Below, piece after piece: positions 1-8,408 of a stretch of DNA of 64,000 nt (position 1 is the stretch's first letter; every line of letters begins with the position of its first letter). The DNA lies in NCBI GenBank assembly GCA_045593555.1, contig JAZNWU010000029.1, positions 17,069 through 81,068 on the forward strand. Direction: 5' to 3'. Source of the stretch: Fimenecus sp045593555 (GTDB lineage Bacteria > Bacillota > Clostridia > Oscillospirales > Acutalibacteraceae). The notes beneath the pieces are model-generated. The model saw nothing but the letters and a program-made list of their open reading frames with translations, did not search any database and was not told where the DNA came from. Made by a program: the position numbers and the translations under genes.

Positions 1-1
1 C

Positions 2-244
2 AGAACAGGTGACAGATTTATGGCACTTTGCAAAAACGGTCAGATTCTCAACTGTTGCCATCCGAATGCTCTTATGACTCTTACAGAGTTCCTTGTTGAC
101 TATGCAAGTGAAGAAACAAAGAAAATCGGTTTTGAACTTATTGAAAAGGAACTTCAGAAAGTGCCAAATCCAAAGGCAAGAGCAATCGCAATTCAGAATG
201 TAGAAGATATTAAAGCATCAAACAGACGAGATTTCAGATTTTAA
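2..244 (+). CDS. hydG: [FeFe]-hydrogenase maturase HydG, C-terminal end (partial)
   Basis: HydG is a radical SAM tyrosine lyase that makes the CO and cyanide ligands of the [FeFe]-hydrogenase H cluster. The window opens inside the gene: the frame is open from base 2 and reads RTGDRFMALCKNGQI, a segment typical of the HydG C-terminal domain. It ends with an FRF-like tail at 244, so about 80 residues of some 470 are visible. The ATG at base 20 is internal and not a start. The gene runs into hydF with a 9-base gap, which supports a maturation operon. The catalytic CxxxCxxC cluster lies outside the window. Confidence 0.85.
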   Translation, partial: RTGDRFMALCKNGQILNCCHPNALMTLTEFLVDYASEETKKIGFELIEKELQKVPNPKARAIAIQNVEDIKASNRRDFRF

Positions 245-253
245 GGTGATTTT

Positions 254-1435
254 ATGAGCTTAAATGATGTAGTATCTGCCGAAAGACTTCATATTGGTTT
301 TTTTGGACTGCGGAATGCAGGCAAATCGAGTGTTGTAAATGCTGTCACAGGTCAGGAATTATCTCTTGTGTCTGCTGTAAAAGGCACAACTACCGACCCC
401 GTGAAAAAGGCTATGGAGCTTTTACCGTTAGGACCTGTTGTAATCGTCGACACTCCCGGTATTGATGATGAAGGTGAGCTTGGCGAAATGCGTGTCAAAA
501 AGACAAAACAAGTGCTCAATTACATTGATATTGCCGTGCTTGTTGTGGATGCAACTCTTGGACTTCAACAGTTTGACAGAGATATGCTCTCACTTTTTAA
601 CAAAAAGAAGATTCCACATGTTGTGGCATATAACAAGGCTGATTTGTTTACAGAAAATGTTGTTTTAGACGATAATATAATTCTTGTAAGTGCTAAAAAC
701 GGTACAAACATAAATGAACTTAAAAACAGAATTGCACAGGCTGTTAAAGTGCAGAATGAGAATAAAAGGGTAGTTGGTGATTTACTGAAAACAGGGGATA
801 TAGTTGTTCTTGTAACACCTATTGATTCAGCTGCACCAAAAGGCAGACTGATTTTGCCACAGCAGATGACAATCCGTGATATCCTCGATGCAGGTGCAAT
901 TCCCGTTGTGACCCGAGAAACTGAACTTAAAACAACACTTGAATCTCTCAAAGATAAGCCAAGAATGGTTATAACTGATTCACAAGCATTTGGATTTGTG
1001 TCAAAAATTGTTGGTGAAGATATTCCTCTCACATCCTTTTCAATCCTTATGGCAAGGTATAAAGGTAACCTTGAGAGTGCTGTAAAAGGTGCAGAGAAAA
1101 TGAAAACACTCAATGATGGTGATACGATTCTCATATCCGAGGGATGCACTCATCATCGTCAATGTGGTGACATCGGCACACAAAAGCTTCCAAAATGGAT
1201 TAAGGAATATTCAGGAAAAGAACTGAATTTCAATTTTACATCAGGTAAGGATTTTCCGGAGGATTTAACTGATATTTCACTTGTTATCCATTGTGGCGGA
1301 TGTATGTTGACGGAAAGAGAGATGCAGTACCGTCGTCGCTTCTGCGAAGAGAATAATGTTCCAATCACAAACTATGGCACAGCAATTGCCCAAGTCAACG
1401 GAATTTTAGACCGTAGTCTTGAGCCTGTAAAATAA
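254..1435 (+). CDS. hydF: [FeFe]-hydrogenase maturation GTPase HydF
   Basis: HydF is the GTPase scaffold on which the 2Fe subcluster of [FeFe]-hydrogenase is built and from which it is delivered to HydA. The 393-aa product has a P-loop (G18-x4-GKS), a DTPG switch motif, an NKAD motif, and the family's C-terminal iron-sulphur signature: Cys298-x-His300, then His346-Cys347-x2-Cys350. Length matches the family. An AAGGTGAT ribosome site precedes ATG 254. It sits directly behind hydG and is followed by a strong terminator. It implies an anaerobe that evolves or uses H2. Confidence 0.95.
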   Translation: MSLNDVVSAERLHIGFFGLRNAGKSSVVNAVTGQELSLVSAVKGTTTDPVKKAMELLPLGPVVIVDTPGIDDEGELGEMRVKKTKQVLNYIDIAVLVVDATLGLQQFDRDMLSLFNKKKIPHVVAYNKADLFTENVVLDDNIILVSAKNGTNINELKNRIAQAVKVQNENKRVVGDLLKTGDIVVLVTPIDSAAPKGRLILPQQMTIRDILDAGAIPVVTRETELKTTLESLKDKPRMVITDSQAFGFVSKIVGEDIPLTSFSILMARYKGNLESAVKGAEKMKTLNDGDTILISEGCTHHRQCGDIGTQKLPKWIKEYSGKELNFNFTSGKDFPEDLTDISLVIHCGGCMLTEREMQYRRRFCEENNVPITNYGTAIAQVNGILDRSLEPVK

Positions 1436-1440
1436 AATTA

Positions 1441-1475
1441 AGCAGAGAAGATTATTATGTCTTCTCTGCTTTTTT
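1441..1475 (+). terminator. hydF intrinsic terminator
   Basis: An 11-bp stem (AGCAGAGAAGA / TCTTCTCTGCT) with an 8-base loop is followed by five more T residues. It lies just behind the hydF stop and in front of a convergent gene. Confidence 0.85.
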
Positions 1476-1482
1476 GTGTTAT

Positions 1483-2016
1483 TCAGTTTTCTTTCCCTGC
1501 TGTTTTATGGGCTTTTCGTAAAGCCATTGTCAGTGGGACAATTAAAAATCCAAGTGCGAAATTGCCTATGGCATGGATAATATCAAAATACAATCCAGCA
1601 CCAATCCAGGCTATCATTCCCTTGAAATCAAGTCCATACATAATGGCTTGTGCAGGTGAATAAAGAATTCCATAGCAAAGTCCGTGTAAAGCACAGACTA
1701 TCGAATATACTGGAACAGCGATTTTAGTGTTCATTTTCTTTGGCAGGAGCATTGTTATTGCCCAAAGAATTGTCCAGATGTACAGATACGGAATCCACCA
1801 TAATGCAAAACCATTGAAAAGTCCTATTAAAAGCACAAAAACATATATTGGAATAAGTGCTTTTTTACGATAAACAATGGTATAAGTCATTGTCAGCATT
1901 CCCAATAGGTGAATGTTTGGCAACGCTTCTGTTATGTACTTGGAAATGAACATTATGACACCCAAAAGGGCGAAAACAACAAGGTCAACTAAATGCTGAT
2001 AGCGTTGGTTTCTCAT
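1483..2016 (-). CDS. ECF transporter S component, probably corrinoid-related
   Basis: A 177-aa, strongly hydrophobic protein with about five to six membrane segments and a short basic C-terminus. Size and topology are those of a substrate-binding S component of an energy-coupling-factor vitamin transporter. Its ATG overlaps the stop of the upstream lipoprotein gene (TAATG), so the two are translationally coupled. The shared leader carries a cobalamin riboswitch, which suggests the substrate is vitamin B12 or a precursor such as a corrinoid or its lower ligand (inference, as in CbrT/CblT-type systems). No ATPase or T component lies nearby, as usual for shared-module ECF transporters. Confidence 0.65.
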   Translation of the reverse strand: MRNQRYQHLVDLVVFALLGVIMFISKYITEALPNIHLLGMLTMTYTIVYRKKALIPIYVFVLLIGLFNGFALWWIPYLYIWTILWAITMLLPKKMNTKIAVPVYSIVCALHGLCYGILYSPAQAIMYGLDFKGMIAWIGAGLYFDIIHAIGNFALGFLIVPLTMALRKAHKTAGKEN

Positions 2017-2450
2017 TATGCCTTAGTTGCTACGAATGAATAAACTTCGCCGTCTTTAATAGGTGTTGTATCAACACCACTGTTTGCGTAAGCACCGTTT
2101 ACATAGAATGCCCAATAAGCACCATCTTCGTTATAGTCATATTTTATGCCATTGACTGTGTCAACCATAAGACCGTAAGTGCTCTCTGTCCCTGAAATGA
2201 GTTCATCTTTGATGAGTGCTTCACCAACAAACTTTTCTGTGTCATACTTGACTTCAAACTCTTTTTTTGTACCGTCAAGGTCTGTTACTTCAAAAGTAAA
2301 TGATTTTTCCTGAACTTCCTGCTGATTTGATGATGTTTCAGGAGTTTCTGGTTCCTGATTTTGTCCGCATGCTGCAAACATAAGTACCATAGCCGCAACA
2401 AGTACCAATGAAAGAACAGAACGGAAACGATTTTTTATAATTTCTTTCAT
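2016..2450 (-). CDS. DUF4430-type lipoprotein, probable extracellular cobalamin binder
   Basis: A 144-aa lipoprotein. Residues 10-27 form a signal segment ending in a FAAC lipobox with Cys28 as the lipidation site, followed by a Thr/Glu/Gln-rich linker. The rest (about residues 47-144) resembles DUF4430, related to the C-terminal beta domain of transcobalamin/intrinsic factor, including the conserved 'YWAFYVNG' and 'VxDGExYxF' style motifs. It is first in a two-gene unit with an ECF S component, behind a cobalamin riboswitch. The likely role is capturing a corrinoid at the cell surface and passing it to the S component. Function is inferred from domain and regulation. Confidence 0.75.
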   Translation of the reverse strand: MKEIIKNRFRSVLSLVLVAAMVLMFAACGQNQEPETPETSSNQQEVQEKSFTFEVTDLDGTKKEFEVKYDTEKFVGEALIKDELISGTESTYGLMVDTVNGIKYDYNEDGAYWAFYVNGAYANSGVDTTPIKDGEVYSFVATKA

Positions 2451-2524
2451 ACTGTTTCTCTCCTTATAGGATATTTTGTTTTTTCATAAAGGCTTTTCCA
2501 TATATCAGTAACCGTGACAAAGAA

Positions 2525-2702
2525 AATTTCAATACCGGGTATTCCGACTTGCAAAATTTGTGGATATTTTCACCTTCTCAAGCATTTTGCTCAATGGTTT
2601 TCTCTCTTTGCGGCAGAGAGCGAAAAAATCTGTTTTTGCTTACGGCGACGGACTCGTTCAGGAATTTCACCTGATTCCCCGACATACTGAACCTTTACGG
2701 AG
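2525..2702 (-). promoter_or_regulatory. Cobalamin (B12) riboswitch
   Basis: On the minus strand the leader contains, in order, a TAAAGGTTC start near 2698; the GGGGAATCAGGTGAAATTCC core at about 2670-2690; a GAGTCCGTCGCCGTAA segment at about 2640-2655; and the B12-box-like AGTCGGAATACC at about 2537-2550. This order and spacing fits the cobalamin riboswitch (Rfam Cobalamin family). It would repress the lipoprotein and S-component genes when B12 is plentiful. The exact ends are approximate. Confidence 0.85.
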
Positions 2703-2705
2703 AGA

Positions 2706-2734
2706 ATTCTATCACAATTTAAATATAAAATCAA
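2706..2734 (-). promoter_or_regulatory. Promoter of the B12 uptake operon
   Basis: Minus-strand TTGATT (2729-2734), a 17-base spacer and TAGAAT (2706-2711) put the transcription start at about 2700, where the riboswitch begins. Confidence 0.6.
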
Positions 2735-2735
2735 C

Positions 2736-2764
2736 TTGATTTATGTAGTAATCAGGATTAAAAT
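2736..2764 (+). promoter_or_regulatory. Promoter of the GDPD gene
   Basis: TTGATT (2736-2741), a 17-base spacer and TAAAAT (2759-2764). It is divergent from the riboswitch promoter, the two -35 boxes lying back to back. Confidence 0.55.
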
Positions 2765-2792
2765 GTACATATATTATCAGGTGGTGGTTTAA

Positions 2793-3464
2793 ATGAGGAA
2801 AACAGTAAATAATTTGCCAAAAGATTTTACAATTACAGCTCATACAGGTTGTATGGGTACTGTGCAGAATAGCCTTGAATCAATTAAAGCAGGAGCTCAG
2901 AACGGTGCATCTGTTGTGGAGTTTGATTTGCGATTCACAAGTGATGGTGAGCCGGTATTGTCCCACGATGAGCCTGTGGGTGGTGAGGTGACACTTGACG
3001 AAGCATTTAAGCTTATTTCCGAAATTGATAATATCAAAGTCAATGTGGATATTAAAACTTGTGATGCTCTCCGGAAGGTTTATCCGTCAGCACAGAAATA
3101 TGGAATTGAAAAGAGAATTTTTTATACAGGAGTTCACGAGGCGTTTGTAGAACCTGTAAGAAAAGACAGCCCTGAAGTTCCTTACTATCTTAATATGAAA
3201 GTGAATATGTGGAGAAAGAATAGTGAAAAGTACATTCTTTCACTTGTTGAAAAGGTGAAAAATTCAGGTGCAATGGGCATAAATTTCAAATATATAGGTG
3301 CATCAAAAAAACTTGTAAAAATTTTCCATGAAAATGGACTTTTAGTGTCAATCTGGACAGTAGATGACGAAAGAAATATGCATAAAATCCTTTCATTTGC
3401 TCCCGATAACATCACCACACGACATCCTGATAAATTAAGTAGAATTGTAAAAGAATTGGAGTAA
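2793..3464 (+). CDS. Glycerophosphodiester phosphodiesterase-family protein
   Basis: A 223-aa cytoplasmic TIM-barrel phosphodiesterase of the GDPD family, expected to split glycerophosphodiesters into sn-glycerol 3-phosphate and an alcohol. Visible family residues are His17, Glu43 and Asp45 in an EFDLR motif, and His58 in VLSHDE. The usual 'HRG' is 'HTG' here: Arg18 is replaced by Thr, and the usual PENT is QNSLES. Substrate preference may therefore differ. The C-terminal half has the barrel pattern ending in a 'SIWTVDD' strand typical of the family. ATG 2793 has a GGTGG site. It is monocistronic, with its own promoter. Confidence 0.8.
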   Translation: MRKTVNNLPKDFTITAHTGCMGTVQNSLESIKAGAQNGASVVEFDLRFTSDGEPVLSHDEPVGGEVTLDEAFKLISEIDNIKVNVDIKTCDALRKVYPSAQKYGIEKRIFYTGVHEAFVEPVRKDSPEVPYYLNMKVNMWRKNSEKYILSLVEKVKNSGAMGINFKYIGASKKLVKIFHENGLLVSIWTVDDERNMHKILSFAPDNITTRHPDKLSRIVKELE

Positions 3465-3492
3465 AATTTTTAGTCGAAATTTGTAAAAAATA

Positions 3493-3521
3493 TTGACTTT
3501 TTGCAAAATTAAGATTATATT
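3493..3521 (+). promoter_or_regulatory. pot operon promoter
   Basis: TTGACT (3493-3498), a 17-base spacer and TATATT (3516-3521). It lies 75 bases upstream of potA. Confidence 0.75.
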
Positions 3522-3537
3522 TAAGTCATACCAAATA

Positions 3538-3561
3538 GGAGCAGTCTTATATGACTGCTCC
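3538..3561 (+). promoter_or_regulatory. Perfect hairpin in the pot operon 5' leader
   Basis: A 9-bp perfect stem (GGAGCAGTC / GACTGCTCC) with a 6-base loop starts about ten bases after the predicted transcription start. No T tract follows, so it is not a terminator. It may be a 5' mRNA stabiliser or a regulator's binding site. Confidence 0.6.
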
Positions 3562-3595
3562 AACTATATCTATCGGTTGGAAAGGGGCTGCATAA

Positions 3596-4714
3596 TTGAA
3601 AAACAATCCAGTTATTATTGACCTCAAAAACATAAGCGTCAGCTTTGACGACCATAAAATTCTCGATAACATTAACCTTTATATCCGTGACGGTGAGTTT
3701 ATCACTTTGCTCGGACCTTCAGGCTGTGGTAAAACTACAACCTTGCGTATTATTGCGGGTTTTTTACAGCAGGATAGCGGTGATGTTATTTTCGAAGGAA
3801 AAAATATCAATGGTGTTCCTGCATTCAAGCGTCAGGTGAACACCATTTTTCAGCGTTATGCCCTTTTCCCACATCTGAATGTATATGAGAATATCGCATT
3901 CGGTCTTCGCCTTAAAAAGTGGAAGGAAAAGGATATTAAAGAAAAGGTAAGCGAAATGCTTACTCTTGTAAATTTAAAAGGATTCGGCTCTCGTAAAATT
4001 GATTCACTTTCAGGTGGTCAGCAACAGCGTGTTGCTATTGCACGTGCCTTGGCTGTGAATCCTCGTGTTGTGCTTCTTGACGAGCCTTTGGGTGCTCTTG
4101 ACCTGAAACTTCGTAAGGATATGCAGATTGAACTCAAGAACATTCAGCAGAAACTTGGTATTACATTTATCTATGTTACTCATGACCAGGAAGAAGCTCT
4201 TTCAATGTCCGATACAGTCGTTGTTATGAATGGTGGCGTTATTCAGCAGATTGGTACACCACTTGATATTTATAACGAGCCTAAAAATGCCTTTGTTGCT
4301 GACTTTATCGGTGAAAGTAATATTCTTGACGGTGTTATGAAAGAGGACTTTACTGTTGAGTTTAACGGCATTAAATTCCAATGCGTTGACAAGGGCTTTA
4401 AGCACAATGAGCCTGTTGACGTTGTTATCCGACCTGAAGATATTGATGTTGTAGCACCTGAGGATGGTATGCTTCAAGGCACTGTAACTTCAGTTACATT
4501 CAAAGGCGTTCATTATGAGATTATCGTTGATATTGATAACTTTAAATGGATGATTCAGACAACTGATAAGAGTGAAGTAGGCGACGTTATCGGTATTTCT
4601 ATCGACCCTGATGAAATGCACGTTATGAAGAAATCTCAGTATTCAGGTCTTTACGGTGACTATAGTTCATTCAGTGATGAGTTTGACGAGCTTTCTCAAG
4701 TAGGTGAGGAATAA
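3596..4714 (+). CDS. potA: Spermidine/putrescine ABC transporter ATP-binding protein PotA
   Basis: The ATPase that drives polyamine import. The 372-aa product has Walker A G40-PSGCGKT, a Q-loop, the LSGGQQQR signature, Walker B VVLLDEP with a D-loop, and the H-loop YVTHDQEEA. A TOBE-type regulatory domain occupies about residues 275-350. The start is TTG 3596, placed by a GGAAAGGGG site nine bases upstream. Its TAA stop overlaps the potB ATG. It is the first gene of potABCD, which has a single promoter upstream. Confidence 0.93.
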   Translation: MKNNPVIIDLKNISVSFDDHKILDNINLYIRDGEFITLLGPSGCGKTTTLRIIAGFLQQDSGDVIFEGKNINGVPAFKRQVNTIFQRYALFPHLNVYENIAFGLRLKKWKEKDIKEKVSEMLTLVNLKGFGSRKIDSLSGGQQQRVAIARALAVNPRVVLLDEPLGALDLKLRKDMQIELKNIQQKLGITFIYVTHDQEEALSMSDTVVVMNGGVIQQIGTPLDIYNEPKNAFVADFIGESNILDGVMKEDFTVEFNGIKFQCVDKGFKHNEPVDVVIRPEDIDVVAPEDGMLQGTVTSVTFKGVHYEIIVDIDNFKWMIQTTDKSEVGDVIGISIDPDEMHVMKKSQYSGLYGDYSSFSDEFDELSQVGEE

Positions 4715-5541
4715 TGAAAAAGTCCTCATTCCTTCACAAGGTGCTTAATGCACCTTATATGCTCTGGTCGGTGTTATTTATAGTAGCACCGCTCATAATG
4801 GTTGGTTATTACGCATTTACAGATGCAGACGGCAATTTTACCATGAGCAACATAAGTCAGATTGGAGATTACACAACAACATTTATTCTTTCAATCAGTT
4901 ATGGTGCGGTTGCTACGGTGATTTGCCTTATTATCGCATATCCTTTTGCCTATGCATTGGCACAGACTAAGGCTTCTTTTCAGCGTGTGGCAACAATGCT
5001 TGTTATGCTTCCTATGTGGATGAGCTTCCTTATCCGTACTTATTCATGGATTACCATTTTAGGTGAATCAGGTGTAATCAACAGATTTTTAGGTATCTTT
5101 GGTATTGAGCCTTTGAGAATGCTTAATACCGGTGGTGCAGTTATCCTTGGTATGGTTTATAATTTTTTACCATATATGATTTTGCCATTATATACAGCAC
5201 TTTCAAAGATGGATAACTCTCTCGTTGAGGCTGCACAGGATTTGGGCTGTAACAAGTTCTATTGTCTTCGTAAGGTTATTTTTCCGCTTTCAGTTCCCGG
5301 AATTGCAAGTGGTGTAACGATGGTTTTCGTTCCTTGTGTAAGTACATTCTATATTACACAGAAATTAGGTGGCGGACAGATTACGCTTATCGGTGACGTT
5401 ATTGAAGGTCAGTTCCAGACTGCGTATAACTATAACCTTGGTGCGGCATTGTCACTCGTTCTTATGGTTATGATTTTAATCTGTCTTGGTGTGCTTAATT
5501 ATTTCACAGACAGTGATGACGACGGAGGTGTGCTTATATGA
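4714..5541 (+). CDS. potB: Spermidine/putrescine ABC permease PotB
   Basis: A 275-aa inner-membrane permease with about six membrane helices. It carries the EAA loop 'EAAQDLGCNKFYCLRKVIFPLSVPG', split here by position: EAAQDLGC followed by FRKV-like and P-rich residues, the contact site for PotA. Start ATG 4714 overlaps the potA stop and the end overlaps potC by four bases (ATGA), so the operon is tightly coupled. It forms the transmembrane channel with PotC. Confidence 0.92.
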   Translation: MKKSSFLHKVLNAPYMLWSVLFIVAPLIMVGYYAFTDADGNFTMSNISQIGDYTTTFILSISYGAVATVICLIIAYPFAYALAQTKASFQRVATMLVMLPMWMSFLIRTYSWITILGESGVINRFLGIFGIEPLRMLNTGGAVILGMVYNFLPYMILPLYTALSKMDNSLVEAAQDLGCNKFYCLRKVIFPLSVPGIASGVTMVFVPCVSTFYITQKLGGGQITLIGDVIEGQFQTAYNYNLGAALSLVLMVMILICLGVLNYFTDSDDDGGVLI

Positions 5542-6365
5542 CGAAAACATCTCCATTATCTAAATTCTATTTAGCACTTGTATTTCTGTTTCTTTATGCA
5601 CCGATGGTTGTTATGATGGTGTTTTCATTCAATGGAACAGAAAGTACATATATTTTTGAGGGCTTTTCACTCCAATGGTATGAAAAACTTTTCCACGATA
5701 AAGTTACAATGGATGCCCTTAAAAATACGGTAGTTCTTGCAGTTGTTTCTGCTGCTATTGCAACTGTGCTTGGTACTCTTGCGGCAGTTGGCATCAACTC
5801 AATGAGAAATAAGCATATAAAGTCATCTGTTATGACTGTTACGAATATTCCTATGATGAATCCTGAAATCGTTACAGGTATCTCAATGATGCTTTTGTTC
5901 GTGTTTGCAGGTGTAATGTTCAATAAACGTGATGTTCTCGGCTTCTGGACTATTCTTATTGCCCACGTTACATTCCAGTTGCCTTATGTAATTCTTTCGG
6001 TTTTGCCGAAACTCAAGCAAACAGATAACAGAATTTATGAGGCTGCACAGGATTTAGGCTGTCCACCAATTCAGGCATTCTTCAAGGTGGTTTTCCCTGC
6101 AATTCTGCCAGGAATAATCTCGGGTGCAATTATGGCATTTACATTATCACTTGACGATTTCATAATCAGTTACTTTACAAATGGTCCTGATTTTCAGACA
6201 TTGCCTATTCACATTTTCTCAATGACAAAAAAGAGAGTTAAGCCTGATATGTATGCTCTTTCAACTCTTATTTTCGGTGCAATGTTTATTCTTCTTATTC
6301 TTATGAATGTGGCACAGTCACGCTCTGATAAAAAGCAGAGAAGAAAGCAAAAGGAGGAATCTTAA
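5538..6365 (+). CDS. potC: Spermidine/putrescine ABC permease PotC
   Basis: A 275-aa permease, partner of PotB, with six predicted helices. The EAAQDLGC loop near residues 165-190 is typical of binding-protein-dependent permeases. The start ATG overlaps the potB stop and the stop overlaps the potD ATG (TAATG). The C-terminus is a basic tail rich in Lys/Arg, as in other PotC proteins. Confidence 0.92.
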   Translation: MTKTSPLSKFYLALVFLFLYAPMVVMMVFSFNGTESTYIFEGFSLQWYEKLFHDKVTMDALKNTVVLAVVSAAIATVLGTLAAVGINSMRNKHIKSSVMTVTNIPMMNPEIVTGISMMLLFVFAGVMFNKRDVLGFWTILIAHVTFQLPYVILSVLPKLKQTDNRIYEAAQDLGCPPIQAFFKVVFPAILPGIISGAIMAFTLSLDDFIISYFTNGPDFQTLPIHIFSMTKKRVKPDMYALSTLIFGAMFILLILMNVAQSRSDKKQRRKQKEES

Positions 6366-7582
6366 TGAAAAAAGTTTTCTCCGTAGTAATTGCAATTCTT
6401 GTGATTCTTTCTGCTTTCGTTATGCCTGTTTATTCAGATGATGAAATCTTTTCACAGGAAACAATTGAATATTACAAAAATCTCGGTTTGCAAGGCACAA
6501 TCCTTAATGTGTATAACTGGGGCGAATATATCGACGACGAAGAAATTGATGTTGTAAGTCAGTTTGAACGCCTTACGGGTTGTAATGTGAACTATACAAC
6601 ATTTGAGTCTAATGAGAATATGTATTCAAAGCTTTCAGGTGGCGGTGTCAGTTATGACATTATAATTCCGTCTGACTATATGGTTGAGCGTCTTATTTCC
6701 GAAGATATGCTTTTACCTCTTGATTACAACAACATTCCGAATTATGACAAGTATTTTGATAGTGCAAAATACGGTCATCTTGTGGAAAATGGCATAAGTG
6801 ATTATGCTGTAATCTATAATGTTGGTACGACAATTCTCATTTATAACAAGAATTTTGTCAAAGAAGAACCTACAAGCTGGAAGGTTTTATGGGATGAACA
6901 GTATGCCGGTAAGGTTCTTATGTTCAATAACCCTCGTGACTCCTTTGCTATTGCACAGTTTGTACTTGGACAGAGTATCAACACAACTGAAAAAGCAGAG
7001 TGGGATGCTGCTGCAGACCTTTTAATGGAACAAAGAAAACTCGTTAAACCTGAATATGTAATGGACGAAGTTTTCATTAAAATGGAAAGTGGTGAATATG
7101 CTTTTGCCACTTACTATGCAGGTGACTATGAGCTGATGGTTGAAAATAATCCTGATTTAGGATTTGCTTTTCCTGAAGAGGGTGTGAACACATTCTATGA
7201 TGCGATGTGTATTCCGTCTGCTTCACAGAATAAAAAAGGAGCAGAAGCCTTTATCAATTTTATGATGGAGCCTGAAATAGCCCTTGCAAATGCAGAATAT
7301 ATTTATTATGCAACACCTAATAAAGCAGTTTTAGAAAACCCTGATTATTCACTTGCGGATAGTGATGCAGTATATCCTGAAATGCCGGAAAATGCACAGG
7401 AGTTTCATAATCTTCCTACTGACACTTTGCAGTATATGAATTCTTTGTGGATGAAAGTCAAGGGCGAAAATGATGCCCAAGGACTTTATGTAGGCTTTTT
7501 CTCTGTAATTGCAGTTGTTGTGGTGATTATAATCGCACATATCCTTAAGAAAAAGCGTATGGCAAAATATTATGATGTTTAA
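6365..7582 (+). CDS. potD: Polyamine-binding protein PotD with a C-terminal membrane anchor
   Basis: The solute-binding subunit that captures spermidine/putrescine outside the cell. The 405-aa product has an N-terminal signal segment (residues 1-24) without a lipobox cysteine. The extracellular-binding-protein fold follows, with NWGEYID and YDIIIPSDYMVERL motifs typical of PotD. Unusually, residues about 372-393 form a hydrophobic helix (GFFSVIAVVVVIIIAHIL) followed by KKKR, so the protein is probably held by a C-terminal anchor instead of a lipid. It is the last gene of potABCD; a GC-rich hairpin (7590-7610) follows. Confidence 0.9.
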   Translation: MKKVFSVVIAILVILSAFVMPVYSDDEIFSQETIEYYKNLGLQGTILNVYNWGEYIDDEEIDVVSQFERLTGCNVNYTTFESNENMYSKLSGGGVSYDIIIPSDYMVERLISEDMLLPLDYNNIPNYDKYFDSAKYGHLVENGISDYAVIYNVGTTILIYNKNFVKEEPTSWKVLWDEQYAGKVLMFNNPRDSFAIAQFVLGQSINTTEKAEWDAAADLLMEQRKLVKPEYVMDEVFIKMESGEYAFATYYAGDYELMVENNPDLGFAFPEEGVNTFYDAMCIPSASQNKKGAEAFINFMMEPEIALANAEYIYYATPNKAVLENPDYSLADSDAVYPEMPENAQEFHNLPTDTLQYMNSLWMKVKGENDAQGLYVGFFSVIAVVVVIIIAHILKKKRMAKYYDV

Positions 7583-7589
7583 ACTAAAA

Positions 7590-7611
7590 GGCAGGGACTA
7601 ACCCTGCCTTA
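7590..7611 (+). terminator. Hairpin after potD (weak terminator)
   Basis: AGGCAGGG and CCCTGCCT form an 8-bp stem with a short loop. The T tract is poor (TTATT), so some read-through into the S4-domain gene is likely. Confidence 0.5.
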
Positions 7612-7627
7612 TTCATAGGTGAAAATA

Positions 7628-8362
7628 ATGACAGAAAAACAAAAGCGATTTGAAGAATTAGCATCTCGTTCAAATGAGCGTGGATATGCAGTTTATTCCG
7701 ATTTTCTCGGTCTTTCCGAAATATCGGAGCTTTGTGCTGTTCGTTTTTCTGTACCTGTAACACTTTGGGGCGGTTATGAAAATGCTGAAAGATGCGTTGC
7801 TTGTTTTGGAGATAGAGAGTATTTTACAGATAACACCGATTACCCGATAAAGTGTATTCTTATAAAACCCGTTAATCAAAAATTTGCAGATAATCTTACT
7901 CATCGTGATTTTTTAGGCTCACTTATGGGACTTGGAATCCGTCGTGAGGTGTTAGGGGATATTATTATCAGCGAAAACTGTGGTTATATTTTCTGCCTTG
8001 ATACAATTTTTGACTATATTATTGAAAATCTTACACAAGTAAGGCATACGACTGTAAAATGTGAAATTGCTGATAATATTCCAACAGATGCTTTGCCACA
8101 AGCTGAAAACAGAGAAATTATTGTATCGTCTGAAAGACTTGATGTGATAGTGTCTGCTATTTACAAAATGTCAAGAAGTCAGGTCTTGCCACTTTTTTAT
8201 ACAGAAAAGGTTTTTGTGAATGGTGCAGTAAAGCTGAGTCCGTCAACAAATGTAAACAGCGGAGATAAAATTTCTGTCAGAGGATATGGCAGATTTATAT
8301 ATAACGGTGTACTTCGTACCACCAAGAAGGACAGACTTGTTATAAGTGTTGATGTGTTTTAA
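7628..8362 (+). CDS. YlmH-like RNA-binding protein with S4 domain
   Basis: A 244-aa protein resembling YlmH, an S4-domain RNA-binding protein implicated in ribosome rescue and in septum-gene clusters of Firmicutes. The N-terminal two thirds match the family's conserved core (a 'RHRDFLGSLMGLGIRR' style segment is visible as THRDFLGSLMGLGIRREVLGD, split at that point), and residues about 165-235 form the S4 RNA-binding fold. A GTG at 7619 is possible, but AGGTG at 7617-7621 is the ribosome site for ATG 7628, six bases further. It is not next to sepF or divIVA here, unlike its usual context. Confidence 0.8.
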   Translation: MTEKQKRFEELASRSNERGYAVYSDFLGLSEISELCAVRFSVPVTLWGGYENAERCVACFGDREYFTDNTDYPIKCILIKPVNQKFADNLTHRDFLGSLMGLGIRREVLGDIIISENCGYIFCLDTIFDYIIENLTQVRHTTVKCEIADNIPTDALPQAENREIIVSSERLDVIVSAIYKMSRSQVLPLFYTEKVFVNGAVKLSPSTNVNSGDKISVRGYGRFIYNGVLRTTKKDRLVISVDVF

Positions 8363-8372
8363 GACAAGAAAA

Positions 8373-8408
8373 GACCACTTGACTAAAAATCAAGTGGTCA
8401 AAATTTTT
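8373..8408. terminator. Bidirectional terminator between ylmH-like and ECF S genes
   Basis: A 10-bp perfect stem (GACCACTTGA / TCAAGTGGTC) with T-rich tails on both strands sits between two convergent genes. Confidence 0.8.
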
